Assembly (NCBI GenBank): GCA_027490725.1
Contig: JAIXXN010000050.1
Coordinates: forward strand, 1-64,000
Source: Oxalobacteraceae bacterium
Lineage (GTDB): Bacteria > Pseudomonadota > Gammaproteobacteria > Burkholderiales > Burkholderiaceae_D
Length of the DNA stretch: 64,000 nt
Reading direction: 5' to 3'
The notes under the pieces: model-generated
Told to the model about the DNA's origin: nothing
The model's database searches: none
What the model saw: the letters and a program-made list of their open reading frames with translations, nothing else
Shown here: piece by piece, positions 52,279 to 62,477 of the stretch
Layout: each line of letters starts with the position of its first letter
How positions within the stretch are numbered: position 1 is the first letter of the stretch
Made by a program: the position numbers and the translations under genes

Positions 52279-55200
52279 TTGCAAGAAACTCAACATCATC
52301 GTTCCGCCACACTACGCAGTCAGCTGATCCTGCTGGGTTTGCTGTGCATACTGCCTGCCACGCTAGCGCTGGGAGTACTGTTCAGCCGCTACCAGCACTA
52401 CCAGCACAGCGCCCTCACTGAACAGAGTCAGCAGACTGCACGGCTGGTGCAACACGCTATCGAACGCGATATCCAGCAGGCGCGCACCCTGTTACTGGCA
52501 CTGAGTAGCCACCCGGCATTCCAGCAGGACGACCTGAGCGCACTCAGGCTGGAAGGCGCCCGTCTGCTCGAGCCGCAGGGCGCGATCGCCCAGATTCTGG
52601 TACAGGACCGCTCCGGCCAGAACGTGCTGCAACTGGGCAGCCCGCTGCCGGCCAGCCCGGATCCAGACGTCAGCTTGCAACGGCTGGCGCCGCTGTTTGC
52701 CGGCGCCCGCACTAAACTCACCTGGCTAGAACTCGCTGGCCAGCATCTGCTGGCAGTCGATATTGCCGTCGGCGGCCCGGAAACCCCGCGTTACGTGCTG
52801 AGCGCCGTGTTCAGACCGGACTGGCTGGCGCGCCTGCTACGCGAGGAACAGCTGGCGCCCGACCAGCACATGAGCCTGTACGACGCGGACGGTTTTCTGC
52901 TGGCGGACGGGGGCGCACCCCGGCTGATCTGGACCCAGTTAGCCGAAGCCCATCTGCGCAGTCGTCGGCACGAGCGCACCAGCAATGTCGGCATGGCCGA
53001 GACCAGCGACCATCGGCACTATCTGGTGGTGATCAGCCGCAGCCCGCACAGCCTGACCAGCGTCGCAATCGCCAGCCCGCAGCAAGCACCGGCCAGTGGC
53101 TGGCTGGCCGAACTGGCCACGCTGGGCCAGCTCGCCGCGCTCGCCATTCTGCTGACCGCCATACTCGCCCTGTGGCTCGGTGGCCGGCTGGTGCGTGCCA
53201 TGCAGCACCTCAGCAGCGCCACCCGGGCGCTGGCTGCCGGCCAGCCGTTTGTGCCGGGGCCGCCGCGCTTTCGCGAAGCTGGCGAGATTGCGCAGGCCAT
53301 CCATACCGTCAAGGACAATCTGCGCCGCCATCAGGCCAGACTGGAGTCGCAGGTAGCCGAGCGTACTGCCCAGCTGGAAAAAAACCGTAGCCAGCTGGAA
53401 ACCCTGTATGCCACAGCGCCTGTCGGCCTGTGCTATGTCGATAGCGAACTGCGCTACGTGCGGCTCAACGAATTCCTCGCCGCGCTGAACCGCCAGCCCG
53501 TGGTCGCCCATCTGGGGCGCCATGTGGCCGACATGATCGCCGACGCCGACCTGCGCTGTACCGTGCTGGCCGACTACCGCACTGTGCTCGAGACCGGTCA
53601 GCCACTGACGGGACTGGAACGCTCCGGCCATCCGGAAACCTCGCCCGACCAGCTGCGCCACTGGGTGATCAGTTACTACCCGCAATTCGGCAGTGACGGG
53701 CGCATCGTCGGGATTACCGGCCTGATGCTGGACGTCACGCAACAGAAACGCATCGAAGCGGAGCTGCGCCAGTCGCGTCAACTGCTGCGCTCGGTGGTCG
53801 ACAATATGCCGGCCATGATCTTCCTGAAACGCCTGCCCGACCTGCGCTACGAAATGTTCAACCGCTACGGCGCCCAGTTGTACGATCGCGGCGATGGCGA
53901 CGAGTTCCTGGGCCGTAGCGATGCCGATTTCCTGGCACCGGGCCAGGCCGCCGAATTTGCCAGAACCGACCGCGAAGTACTGGCCGGCGCAGCCGATACG
54001 GTGGTGGAAATCCAGGAAGAACCGTTACGTAACAGTGCCGGCCAGACCCGCTATCTGACCACCCGTAAGGTCGCGCTGCGCGACGAACGGGGCGCCGCCA
54101 CCCACGTGCTGGGGATTGCCATCGACATTACCGAGCGCAAACAGGCCAAAGAAGCGCTCACGGCCAGCCTGAACCAGCTGGCCGAACGCGAACAGTTCAT
54201 CCGCACCGTGACCGACAATCTGCCCGGCATGGTGGCCTACTGGGATCAGCATTGGCACTGCCGCTTCGCCAACCGCTACCTGCTGGACTGGCTGGGGCTG
54301 GGCGCGGAGCAGGTGCTGGGGCAATCCATGGAGCAGGTACTGGGTGCCCGCCACGTGGCGCAACACGCCCCCTATCTGCAGGCGGCCATGGCCGGTAGCG
54401 CACAGAGTTTCGGCGGACAGGTGCACGATAGCTCGGGCGCCAGCAAACACATCTGGGTCAACTATTTCCCCGACCTGACGCCCGGCGACGCGGTGCGCGG
54501 TCTGATCATGCTGGTATCGGACGTGACGGCGCTGAAGGAATCGGAACTGCATCTGCAGCAGCTTAACGAAGAACTGATCACCGCGCGTGACCGCGCCGAA
54601 GCGGCCAGCCGCACCAAGAGTGAATTCCTGGCCAATATGAGCCATGAAATCCGCACCCCGATGAATGCCATCATCGGTCTGGCGCGGCTGCTCGAAGAAG
54701 CGCGGCTGGGACCGCGCGAACGCGGCTATCTGGAGAAAATCGAACTGGCCACCCAGTCCCTGCTGGGGCTGGTCAACGATGTGCTGGACTTTTCCCGTGT
54801 CGAAGCGGGCCAGCTGACGCTGGAACATACCCCCTTCCGGCTCGAGCAACTACTGGCCAGCATCAGCGTACTGGTCAGCGGCAGCGCCTGCGACAAGGGC
54901 ATCGAACTGATCTACGATATCGACCCGCAACTGCCCACCACGGTACGCGGTGACCCGATGCGGATCCAGCAGGTGTTACTGAATTTGCTGAGCAACGCCA
55001 TCAAATTTACCGAACAGGGCGAAGTGGTGCTGCAGATCCGCCAGCACTGGCAGGCAGACCAGCTGTGGCTGACGTTTGCCGTGCGCGATACCGGCATCGG
55101 CATTCCGCCTACCCAGCAGGCACATATTTTCGATGCATTCATGCAGGCTGATAGCAGCACCAGCCGGCGCTTCGGCGGGACCGGACTGGGGCTGGCCATC

Positions 55201-56868
55201 TGCCGCCATCTCTCCGGTCTGATGGGCGGAAGCATCAGCCTGCGCAGCGAACCGGGTGCCGGTTCCGAATTCCTGTTCCGCTGCCCGCTCGAGCCGGTCG
55301 CTGCCAGCGGCGCAACGGGCGGCGAAACGAGCGGCGATACGGGAACGCCCGGTAGTAGCGTCAGCCCGGTGTGGCAGATACTGGTGCTGGATGCCCACGC
55401 CAGCGTGCGCGCAGTGCTACAGCAGACCTGCCAGCAACTGGGCTGGCAGGCCAGCAGCGCAGCCGATCTGGCCAGTGCGGTCAGCTGGCTGGCCCAAGAC
55501 CAGCGCCCTGACCTGATCATTCTCGGCGCCAGCCTGCTGCCCGAGCTCGACGCATACCAGCGTAGCGGCCAGCGCGACTGGCCACCCTTATTGCTGCTGG
55601 CCGGCGAGCAGAGTGCGGCCGCCCAGGCTGGCCAGCAAGGGGCGCACGGGATTGCTGCCGTCCTGCCCAAACCGGCCACCCCCACCCAGCTGCGCGAACA
55701 GGTCGAAGCGATACTGCGGCCCGGGTATGCCGTGCCCGGCACGCTGGAACTGAACAGCCACGCGCCGCTGCAGGGCCGTTTGCAGGATATGCGCATCCTG
55801 CTGGTCGAGGACAATGAAATCAATCAGGAAGTGGCGCTCTACATTCTGCAGCACGCCGGCGCGCTGGTGACCACGGTCAGCAATGGCCAACTGGCCGTGG
55901 AGCGGCTGCGCGCCAGTCCCGCACAGTTCGATCTGGTGCTGATGGATGTGCAGATGCCGGTACTGAATGGCTACGATGCCACCCGCGCCATCCGCGCCAG
56001 CGGCGCACCGCTAGACCAGTTGCCGGTGGTGGCGATGACCGCCAACGTGATGGCGGAAGACCGGCGCCGCGCCAGCGAGGCCGGCATGAACGCCCATGTG
56101 GGCAAACCGATCGATGTGGAACAGCTGATTGCCGTCCTGAACCAGCTGGTACCCGCGCCGCGCCCGGCCAGCTTGCCAGCGCTGACCGTGCGTCCCGGCA
56201 GCGCCGTGCCCGGCCAGCCTGCGGACGGATACCGCGCGACGCCTGGCAACACGCCGGCCACCAGTCTGCCGGTGATTGCCGGCATTGATATGGCCACGGC
56301 GCTGGCACGACTGGGGGGTAATGCGGCCTTGCTGCTGTCCATGTTGCGCCGTTTCAACAGCGAACACGCTGCCAGCAGCGCGCGCTTGCAGACTTTGCTG
56401 GCGCAGGGCGAACGGGTGCAGGCAGAACATCTGCTGCACCGTCTGCGCGGGGTGGCGGGCAATCTGGGCGCCCTGCAGGTTGCCGCCTGTTGTAGCCGCG
56501 CCGAGCAGTGTTTGCAGACCAGTCTGGACGATACCGCGCTCGATGTCCAGCTGGCCGCACTGGCGCAGGCCTTGCATGCGATCGCCGCGGCCACCCCGCC
56601 CGCCCCCACAGACATGGCCAGCGCTGGCGCAGGGTCCGGCGTTGTTGCGCCAGAAGCTTCCGCCGCCCAGTTGGCACAAACACTGGCGCCGCTGCAAACT
56701 TTACTTCAGAATAACAACCTGAAGGCACTGGATCTGCTGGCGCAACTGACCAGTACGCTGGCGCCGCAAGCACTCCCGGCCTCCCTGGTGAGCGCGATCG
56801 AAACACTGGATTTTGCGGCGGCGCTGACCATGCTTGACGAACTATTGCAGCGAAAGGGCAGTGCATGA
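52279..56868 (+). CDS. Hybrid histidine kinase (Cache-PAS-HisKA-REC-REC-HPt)
   Basis: This 1529-residue sensor has a TM helix (14-36), a periplasmic double-Cache-like sensing part, a second TM near 281-303, a HAMP-like helix and three PAS segments (about 375-490, 505-625, 640-755). HisKA follows with H789 ([11 protein letters not shown]), then an HATPase core ([25 protein letters not shown]). Next is a first receiver-like domain with Gly1083 where the phospho-Asp should be, then a genuine receiver with D1223 ([10 protein letters not shown]), then an HPt domain with H1387 ([12 protein letters not shown]). The start is a TTG with GGGG six bases upstream; no ATG or GTG is available that keeps the first TM helix. 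It overlaps the response-regulator gene by four bases. Confidence 0.88.
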   Translation: MQETQHHRSATLRSQLILLGLLCILPATLALGVLFSRYQHYQHSALTEQSQQTARLVQHAIERDIQQARTLLLALSSHPAFQQDDLSALRLEGARLLEPQGAIAQILVQDRSGQNVLQLGSPLPASPDPDVSLQRLAPLFAGARTKLTWLELAGQHLLAVDIAVGGPETPRYVLSAVFRPDWLARLLREEQLAPDQHMSLYDADGFLLADGGAPRLIWTQLAEAHLRSRRHERTSNVGMAETSDHRHYLVVISRSPHSLTSVAIASPQQAPASGWLAELATLGQLAALAILLTAILALWLGGRLVRAMQHLSSATRALAAGQPFVPGPPRFREAGEIAQAIHTVKDNLRRHQARLESQVAERTAQLEKNRSQLETLYATAPVGLCYVDSELRYVRLNEFLAALNRQPVVAHLGRHVADMIADADLRCTVLADYRTVLETGQPLTGLERSGHPETSPDQLRHWVISYYPQFGSDGRIVGITGLMLDVTQQKRIEAELRQSRQLLRSVVDNMPAMIFLKRLPDLRYEMFNRYGAQLYDRGDGDEFLGRSDADFLAPGQAAEFARTDREVLAGAADTVVEIQEEPLRNSAGQTRYLTTRKVALRDERGAATHVLGIAIDITERKQAKEALTASLNQLAEREQFIRTVTDNLPGMVAYWDQHWHCRFANRYLLDWLGLGAEQVLGQSMEQVLGARHVAQHAPYLQAAMAGSAQSFGGQVHDSSGASKHIWVNYFPDLTPGDAVRGLIMLVSDVTALKESELHLQQLNEELITARDRAEAASRTKSEFLANMSHEIRTPMNAIIGLARLLEEARLGPRERGYLEKIELATQSLLGLVNDVLDFSRVEAGQLTLEHTPFRLEQLLASISVLVSGSACDKGIELIYDIDPQLPTTVRGDPMRIQQVLLNLLSNAIKFTEQGEVVLQIRQHWQADQLWLTFAVRDTGIGIPPTQQAHIFDAFMQADSSTSRRFGGTGLGLAICRHLSGLMGGSISLRSEPGAGSEFLFRCPLEPVAASGATGGETSGDTGTPGSSVSPVWQILVLDAHASVRAVLQQTCQQLGWQASSAADLASAVSWLAQDQRPDLIILGASLLPELDAYQRSGQRDWPPLLLLAGEQSAAAQAGQQGAHGIAAVLPKPATPTQLREQVEAILRPGYAVPGTLELNSHAPLQGRLQDMRILLVEDNEINQEVALYILQHAGALVTTVSNGQLAVERLRASPAQFDLVLMDVQMPVLNGYDATRAIRASGAPLDQLPVVAMTANVMAEDRRRASEAGMNAHVGKPIDVEQLIAVLNQLVPAPRPASLPALTVRPGSAVPGQPADGYRATPGNTPATSLPVIAGIDMATALARLGGNAALLLSMLRRFNSEHAASSARLQTLLAQGERVQAEHLLHRLRGVAGNLGALQVAACCSRAEQCLQTSLDDTALDVQLAALAQALHAIAAATPPAPTDMASAGAGSGVVAPEASAAQLAQTLAPLQTLLQNNNLKALDLLAQLTSTLAPQALPASLVSAIETLDFAAALTMLDELLQRKGSA

Positions 56869-57815
56869 GCTGGACCAACCTGGCCTGGAACGGGCGGATA
56901 CTGGTAGTCGATGACGCCATGGAAAATATCCAGATCCTGCACCACGCCTTGCGCGGCGAACACGAAGTGCTGTTTGCACTGGACGGTCCGCGCGCAATCG
57001 AGATGGCGCTGGCACAGCTACCCGACCTGATCCTGCTCGACGCGATGATGCCTGGCATGGATGGTTATCAGGTGTGTGCCGCCTTGCGTGCCCATCCGGC
57101 GCTGCAGGATATTCCCGTGATTTTCGTCACCGCGCTGACCCACCCGGAAGATGAAACCCGCGCACTGGAAGCAGGCGCGGTGGATTTCATCAGCAAGCCC
57201 TTCAATGTCGCCGTGGTGCGCGCACGGGTACGCAGCCAGCTGACCATTAAGCGTCAGGCCGACGCGATGCGCGAACTGAGCCGCACCGACAGCCTGACCG
57301 GGGTGGCCAACCGGCGCAATTTCAACCACACGCTGGAAGCGGAATGGCGCCGCTGCGCCCGTGCCGGCGCGGCCTTGTCGCTGATCATGATCGATATTGA
57401 TCACTTCAAGCTCTATAACGATCACTACGGCCATCAGGCCGGCGATGTCTGCCTGCAGCAGGTCGGTCTGGCCTTGTCGAGCTGTGCAGCACGTCCGCAG
57501 GATCTGCTGGCGCGCTATGGTGGCGAAGAATTCGTACTATTGCTGCCGCAGGAGGCGCAACCGGGCGCCAGCGTGGTGGCGCAGCGGGTGCTCGAGACCC
57601 TGCGGCGTCTGCAGATCCCGCACGCCGGCTCGCCTACCGCACCGTTTGTTACGGCCAGTCTGGGCGTCTGCACCGTGCTGCCACCGTTCGAAGGACGCAG
57701 CAGCGACCAGCTGATCCGCACCGCCGACCAGCAACTGTACCGCGCCAAACAGAGCGGGCGTGACCGCGTCTGCGTGGCCGATCAGGACTGGGACGCGCCA
57801 GCGCTGACGCACTAG
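56865..57815 (+). CDS. Response regulator with GGDEF domain (diguanylate cyclase)
   Basis: This 316-residue protein has an N-terminal receiver (phospho-Asp D59 in DLILLDAMMPGMDG; K111) joined by a helix to a GGDEF domain. The active-site loop is GGEEF (219-223) and the inhibitory I-site RPQD (210-213) is exactly five residues before it, so both synthesis of c-di-GMP and product feedback are expected. It overlaps the hybrid kinase gene by four bases (ATGA), so the kinase probably phosphorylates it. By context its c-di-GMP could act on the MshEN-type ATPases in the window (inference). Confidence 0.92.
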   Translation: MSWTNLAWNGRILVVDDAMENIQILHHALRGEHEVLFALDGPRAIEMALAQLPDLILLDAMMPGMDGYQVCAALRAHPALQDIPVIFVTALTHPEDETRALEAGAVDFISKPFNVAVVRARVRSQLTIKRQADAMRELSRTDSLTGVANRRNFNHTLEAEWRRCARAGAALSLIMIDIDHFKLYNDHYGHQAGDVCLQQVGLALSSCAARPQDLLARYGGEEFVLLLPQEAQPGASVVAQRVLETLRRLQIPHAGSPTAPFVTASLGVCTVLPPFEGRSSDQLIRTADQQLYRAKQSGRDRVCVADQDWDAPALTH

Positions 57816-57837
57816 CGCGCAACACCACACCGGCCCG

Positions 57838-57865
57838 GCCGGCCCTGCGCGTCCGGCAGGCCGGC
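57838..57865. terminator. Possible hairpin between convergent genes
   Basis: GCCGGCC-C-TGC (57838-57848) pairs with GCAGGCCGGC (57856-57865) apart from one bulged C, with a seven-base loop. It lies in the 60-base gap between the convergent GGDEF and acyl-CoA dehydrogenase genes. There is no T run, so it may be a weak or rho-assisted terminator. Confidence 0.35.
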
Positions 57866-57875
57866 GTGGCGCACT

Positions 57876-59021
57876 TCAGGCGTGTTCGGCAAAGGCTGGC
57901 TGCGCTGCGAAGCGCTGCAGATGGTGCTCCACATCACCCAGCGTCAGATCGATCATGGTCAGCCGCTTGAACAGATGGGCTGCCTGCAGTTCGTCCGTCA
58001 CCCCCATGCCGCCATGCAGTTGTACCGCCTGCTGGCCGATAAACTTGGCGGCCTGGCCGATTCTGACTTTGGCCGCCGACACGGCACTGCGCCGCTGTGC
58101 CGCATCGCTGCCATCCTGACGGGCCGCGGCCAGCATGGCCATCGAACGGGCCTGTTCGAGGTGGATGTACATATCGGCCATGCGGTGCTGCAAAGCCTGG
58201 AAACTGCCGAGCGGGGTGCCGAACTGCTGGCGCGTCTTCAGGTAATCCAGTGTGGCAGCAAACAGCGCATCCATCGCCCCTACCGCTTCGGCACACAGCA
58301 AAGTCACGCCGTAATCAGCGGCCTGATCGAGCAAAGCCTGCGCCGCACTGCCCTGCGCCAGTAGTGCCGAGGCCGGCACCTGCAGCTCGGACAGTGTCAC
58401 CGTGGCGGCACGCTGACCGTCGATGGTGCGCCCGTCGCGCCGCGTCAGACCGGGCGTGTCGGCAGCCACCACGAACAGCGCCAGCGCAGCGCTGCTGACG
58501 GGATCCTGCGCAGCGCCATCACGCGCCGAGACGATCAGCGCTCCCGCCTGTGCACCATGAATCACCACGCTCTTTTCACCATTCAGCCGGTAGCCGTCGG
58601 CATTGCGCTGGTAGCTGGTGCGCAGGTCCAGCAGATCATAGCGACTATGCCGCTCGCCCAGCGCACAGGCCAGTTTGAGTTCGCCACTGGCGACCTGTTC
58701 CAGCAAGCCGCCCTGATTGCCGGCCAGACGCAGAAATTCGGCGCCCCACACGGTGGCAAAATACGGCTCGACCACCAGCGCGCGCCCCAATTCCTGCATC
58801 ACCACCCACAGGTCCACCGCACCACCATTAAACCCGCCATGCTGCTCGGGTACCGGCAAGGCCGTCATGCCCAGTTCTACCAGCGTCTGCCAAGCTGAAT
58901 CGCTAACCCCGGCTGCACTATGGATGATCTGGCGCCGCGTGTCGTGAGCATAATCCTTGTCAGCCCAGCGGCGCAGTGCATCGGCAAACTGTTGCTGTTC
59001 TTCGCGCAATTGAAAGTCCAT
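57876..59021 (-). CDS. Acyl-CoA dehydrogenase, small-subunit type (PimD-like)
   Basis: This 381-residue acyl-CoA dehydrogenase has the N-terminal helical domain (MDFQLREEQQQFADALRRW), the middle beta part (ACALGERHSRYDLLDLRTSYQRNADGYRLNGEKSVVIHGAQAGALIV) and the C-terminal helical domain (RQQFGTPLGSFQALQHRMADMYIHLEQARSMAMLAA; QLHGGMGVTDELQAAHLFKRL). It lies nine bases after a second acyl-CoA dehydrogenase gene on the same strand, with AGGGGCAG before its ATG. Such pairs often form the two subunits of pimeloyl-CoA or related dehydrogenases. The substrate cannot be stated; FAD-dependent dehydrogenation of an acyl-CoA is expected. Confidence 0.85.
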   Translation of the reverse strand: MDFQLREEQQQFADALRRWADKDYAHDTRRQIIHSAAGVSDSAWQTLVELGMTALPVPEQHGGFNGGAVDLWVVMQELGRALVVEPYFATVWGAEFLRLAGNQGGLLEQVASGELKLACALGERHSRYDLLDLRTSYQRNADGYRLNGEKSVVIHGAQAGALIVSARDGAAQDPVSSAALALFVVAADTPGLTRRDGRTIDGQRAATVTLSELQVPASALLAQGSAAQALLDQAADYGVTLLCAEAVGAMDALFAATLDYLKTRQQFGTPLGSFQALQHRMADMYIHLEQARSMAMLAAARQDGSDAAQRRSAVSAAKVRIGQAAKFIGQQAVQLHGGMGVTDELQAAHLFKRLTMIDLTLGDVEHHLQRFAAQPAFAEHA

Positions 59022-59030
59022 GGCTGCCCC

Positions 59031-60221
59031 TTAGAGTCCCAGTATCATCTGGGTAATGATGTTTTTCTGAATTTCGTTCGAACCACCATAGATCGAGGTC
59101 TTGCGGAAATTGAAGTAGTAGCCGGCCAGCGGCGCGGCGGCATCGTCGCCACTGGCTGCATGGGCACTGCGCCCTTCCAGATAATCGACGTCGAACGGCA
59201 AGCCCAGCGGCCCCAGTGCTTCCAGCATCAGTTCGGTCAGCATTTGCTGGATTTCCGAGCCGCGTACTTTCAGCAGCGATGCCTCCGGTCCCGGCGCATG
59301 GTCGGCGCGGGTAATCACCCGCAGCACCGTGGTCTCGAGCGCCATCAGTTCGATTTCCAGACTGGCCACTTTGGCGCTGAACACCGGATCCTGCAGCAGG
59401 GGCTTACCCTGTTGGTACTGTTCGGTGGCGATTTTTTTCAGGAATAAAAGTTCGCGCTTGGAGCGCCCCACCGCGGCAATGCCGGTGCGCTCGTGGCCCA
59501 GTAAATACTTGGCATAGGTCCAGCCCTTGTTCTCCTGACCGATCAGGTTTTCCACCGGCACCTTGACGTTATCAAAGAACACTTCATTCACTTCATGGTC
59601 CTCATCGAGCATGATGATGGGACGTAGCGTAATGCCGGGGGATTTCATATCGATGAGCAGGAAGGAAATCCCCTCCTGTTTGCGCACACCGGTGTCGGTG
59701 CGCACCAGACAGAAAATCATATCGGCGTGCTGGCCCAGCGTGGTCCAGGTTTTCTGGCCATTCACAATGTAGTGCTCACCGACGCGCTCGGCAGTGGTTT
59801 TCAGCGATGCCAGATCGGAGCCCGAGCCGGGTTCCGAATAGCCCTGACACCACCAGTCTTCGCAATTCAGGATGCGCGGTAAGTAATACGCTTGTTGCAC
59901 GGCGTTGCCGAAGGCCATGATCACCGGCGCCACCATATTCACGCCGAACGGCAGGATTGGCGGGGTACCGGCGCGGGCGCATTCTTCTTCCCAGATATGG
60001 CGCTCGGTAGCACTCCAGCCCGGCCCGCCGAACTCGACCGGCCAGGCCGGTGCCGCCCAGCCCTGCGCCGCACAGATGCGGTGCCAGCGTACGTAGTCGT
60101 CGCGCGACAGTCGCCGGTGCATGCGCACTTTTTCCTGCAGGTCGGTGGGAAGGTTGGCGGCCAAAAAGGCGCGCACCATGTCACGGAAGGCCAGATCCGC
60201 CGACGTATAGTCTAAGTCCAT
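59031..60221 (-). CDS. Acyl-CoA dehydrogenase, large-subunit type (PimC-like)
   Basis: This 396-residue acyl-CoA dehydrogenase shows YSEPGSGSDLASLKT and VNGQKTWTTLGQHADMIFCLVRTD in the middle domain (FAD/substrate contacts), DVKVP-like FFDNVKVPVENLIGQENKGWTYAKYLLGHERTG, and YGGSNEIQKNIITQMILGL at the C-terminus. The N-terminus WPVEFGGPGWS is typical of the PimC-like branch. It is upstream of and likely co-transcribed with the small-subunit gene. Together they may act on dicarboxyl- or long-chain acyl-CoA esters; no ligase or thiolase is adjacent. Confidence 0.87.
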   Translation of the reverse strand: MDLDYTSADLAFRDMVRAFLAANLPTDLQEKVRMHRRLSRDDYVRWHRICAAQGWAAPAWPVEFGGPGWSATERHIWEEECARAGTPPILPFGVNMVAPVIMAFGNAVQQAYYLPRILNCEDWWCQGYSEPGSGSDLASLKTTAERVGEHYIVNGQKTWTTLGQHADMIFCLVRTDTGVRKQEGISFLLIDMKSPGITLRPIIMLDEDHEVNEVFFDNVKVPVENLIGQENKGWTYAKYLLGHERTGIAAVGRSKRELLFLKKIATEQYQQGKPLLQDPVFSAKVASLEIELMALETTVLRVITRADHAPGPEASLLKVRGSEIQQMLTELMLEALGPLGLPFDVDYLEGRSAHAASGDDAAAPLAGYYFNFRKTSIYGGSNEIQKNIITQMILGL

Positions 60222-60338
60222 GCTGTCTCCATTATGAGGTCCGGGCTAAAAAGCACGGTCGTTCAGATTATTCTACCTGAAAACCTCAGGGCTACCCGCG
60301 CAATTTATTGACGCGGCGCATGGCCTGCGGAGCCAGAC

Positions 60339-62477
60339 TTATTCGATCTGCAACGCCAGCTCGCGCCTTCCGAGCGCCGCATTGCCAGCATAGTCGCGTC
60401 CATGGATGCGCAAAGTATAGGAGCCGGGCTGCAAGTCCGCGATCTGCCACAGCCCCGGCGTGAGCTGGCCCTGCACCAGTGTATTGTGCAGAGCATAGGC
60501 AAAGCGCGTTCTGGCGGCGCCGTGGACCGTGATGCCACTATTGGCCGCATATGCCAGTTGCACGGCTTCGCGGTTGCGCGGCAGGCGGTCATAGGTCTGG
60601 GCCGCCAGCGGGACAGCCGGCGGCGTCGATGCCTGCCCCGGTGCGCTGGCCAGCGCCCGGCCCTGCCCATCCAGTAACTGATACCCGAGCTGATACAGAC
60701 CGAGGCGCCGGCGCGCCTGATTACCATCCATCTGGTCGTAGGCCTCGACGATGATTTGCACCCCACCCAGACTGCGTGGCAGCAGCAAGCGGCCACCTTG
60801 CTGCGCCGTCAGCGGCTGACCGGCGCTATCGGCCAGCGTGATGCGTTCGATCTGCGGGGCGATGCTGTCGCGTAGACCGGCAAAGGGCAGCGTCAGTGGA
60901 TTCACCGCCTCGCCAGCGGGGCGGTAATCGAGGTGCACATGGGCCATCCGGTTCACCGAACCGAGCACATCTCCGACAGCAAAACGCGTGCCGCGCCGGA
61001 CCCGCAAGGCCACCGGCTTACCCTTGGCGTCGCGCAGCAACTGGAAGCGTTCGTCACGCACCTTGTCTTTGGCATCGCGCCCCACCCGCATATGGATGTA
61101 ATTGAGATCGCCTAGCGCCAGTCCTTCCGATAAGTCGCCATACGACCAGCTGGCGGCAGGATTGCTGACCTTGGCCGCCAGCACTGCCAGCACCGGCGTA
61201 CCGATCGCCGCCTGCACGTCGAGGCCGGAGTGAAAGTGATGCCGGCTCTCGCCGCTAAAATTGCCACGCACTTCGCCCATCAGTCCCACCACTTCGTGCG
61301 CCTGGTCCTGCGGCGCGACGGGCCAGCGCATACGCGCGCCGGGGATCGGCAAGGCCAGCGGCGGCTCCACACTAGCCGCCATACTCGAGGCCGGTGCCAC
61401 CTGATAGATGCGGCGCGTGGCGGCATCGCTCAGATACAGCGTGCCATCGGCAGCGAGCGTCATGCCACGCGGCACATGGAGGCGCAGCGTGCCATCACTG
61501 CCGTAACCGGGCTGGGGCGGATGATCGGCGTCCGGCAGCGCCAGCACCGCGCCCTGTGGCGTGATGCGCGCCAGCCGGCCATGCGCCTGACTGGCCAGGT
61601 AGATGGTGCCGTCGGCCGCGCGGGCCATGGCAAGCGGCGCACGCAGCAGCGAAACCCGGTCGTCCTCGGCCGCCACTGCCAGCGTCGTCACCATGCCATC
61701 ACTGCCGATCTGGCGGATCGCATCATTGCCCGTATCGGCCACCAGCAGGCCACCGTCGGGCAGTACCAGCAGGCCGGCCGGCGTGTCGAACTGGGCGTCG
61801 GCAGCGACGCCATCGCCAAGTCCGGCCCGGCCGGAACCGGCCAGTGTCGTCACCGTGCCATCGGGCGCGATTTTGCGGATCCGGTCGTTATAAGTATCGG
61901 CCACGTAGACCACGCCGGCAGCGTCCACCGCCACCCCGACCGGGCCATTGAAGCGCGCCGCCGCGCCCTTGCCATCCCGATAACCGGCCACACCATCACC
62001 GGCCAGCGTGCTGACCACACCGGACGGACTGATCTTGCGCACGGCATGGTTGCCGGTATCGGCGACATACAGATGACCGCCCGCGTCGATGGCCAGTCCA
62101 GACGGCGTATGCAGCGCAGCGCCCGCACCCGTACCATCGGCAAAGCCTTCCGCGCCGCCGGCCAGCGTGATCACCTTGCCATCGGCGCCAAGGCGCAGCA
62201 CACGGTTGGCGTCGCCGCCTACGGCCAGATAGAAATTGCCGGCAGCGTCACGTACCAGCCCGAAAGGATCATCGAAATGCTGGGTTTCAGTGAGCCCCGC
62301 ATGCACGCGCACCCGTGCCGGCCAGTTCGGCGCTGGCACAGACGCCTGCTGTGCCGACGCTGCTGCTTGCCCGTCCGTTTCGTGCCGACTTGCATCACGT
62401 GTGAAATAGACAGCCGTGCCAGCCAGCGCCAGCAAGACAGCCGCCGTGGCGAATAATCGGAATCGGAAAGTAGCCAA
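60339..62477 (-). CDS. NHL-propeller protein fused to an M23 (LytM) peptidase domain
   Basis: This 712-residue protein has an N-terminal membrane or signal helix (residues 5-25, RLFATAAVLLALAGTAVYF). NHL repeats follow (about 55-370; GLAIDAGGHLYVADTGNHAVRKISPSGVVSTLAGDG is one unit), likely a beta-propeller. An M23/LytM-type domain then carries H416-SGL-D420 and H513-V-H515, the zinc ligands expected for a peptidoglycan endopeptidase. A C-terminal beta-sandwich (about 550-712) ends LALQIE. The start is a TTG with AGGCGG upstream. It is probably exported and acts at the cell wall, but the NHL part is unusual for this family. Confidence 0.78.
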   Translation of the reverse strand: MATFRFRLFATAAVLLALAGTAVYFTRDASRHETDGQAAASAQQASVPAPNWPARVRVHAGLTETQHFDDPFGLVRDAAGNFYLAVGGDANRVLRLGADGKVITLAGGAEGFADGTGAGAALHTPSGLAIDAGGHLYVADTGNHAVRKISPSGVVSTLAGDGVAGYRDGKGAAARFNGPVGVAVDAAGVVYVADTYNDRIRKIAPDGTVTTLAGSGRAGLGDGVAADAQFDTPAGLLVLPDGGLLVADTGNDAIRQIGSDGMVTTLAVAAEDDRVSLLRAPLAMARAADGTIYLASQAHGRLARITPQGAVLALPDADHPPQPGYGSDGTLRLHVPRGMTLAADGTLYLSDAATRRIYQVAPASSMAASVEPPLALPIPGARMRWPVAPQDQAHEVVGLMGEVRGNFSGESRHHFHSGLDVQAAIGTPVLAVLAAKVSNPAASWSYGDLSEGLALGDLNYIHMRVGRDAKDKVRDERFQLLRDAKGKPVALRVRRGTRFAVGDVLGSVNRMAHVHLDYRPAGEAVNPLTLPFAGLRDSIAPQIERITLADSAGQPLTAQQGGRLLLPRSLGGVQIIVEAYDQMDGNQARRRLGLYQLGYQLLDGQGRALASAPGQASTPPAVPLAAQTYDRLPRNREAVQLAYAANSGITVHGAARTRFAYALHNTLVQGQLTPGLWQIADLQPGSYTLRIHGRDYAGNAALGRRELALQIE

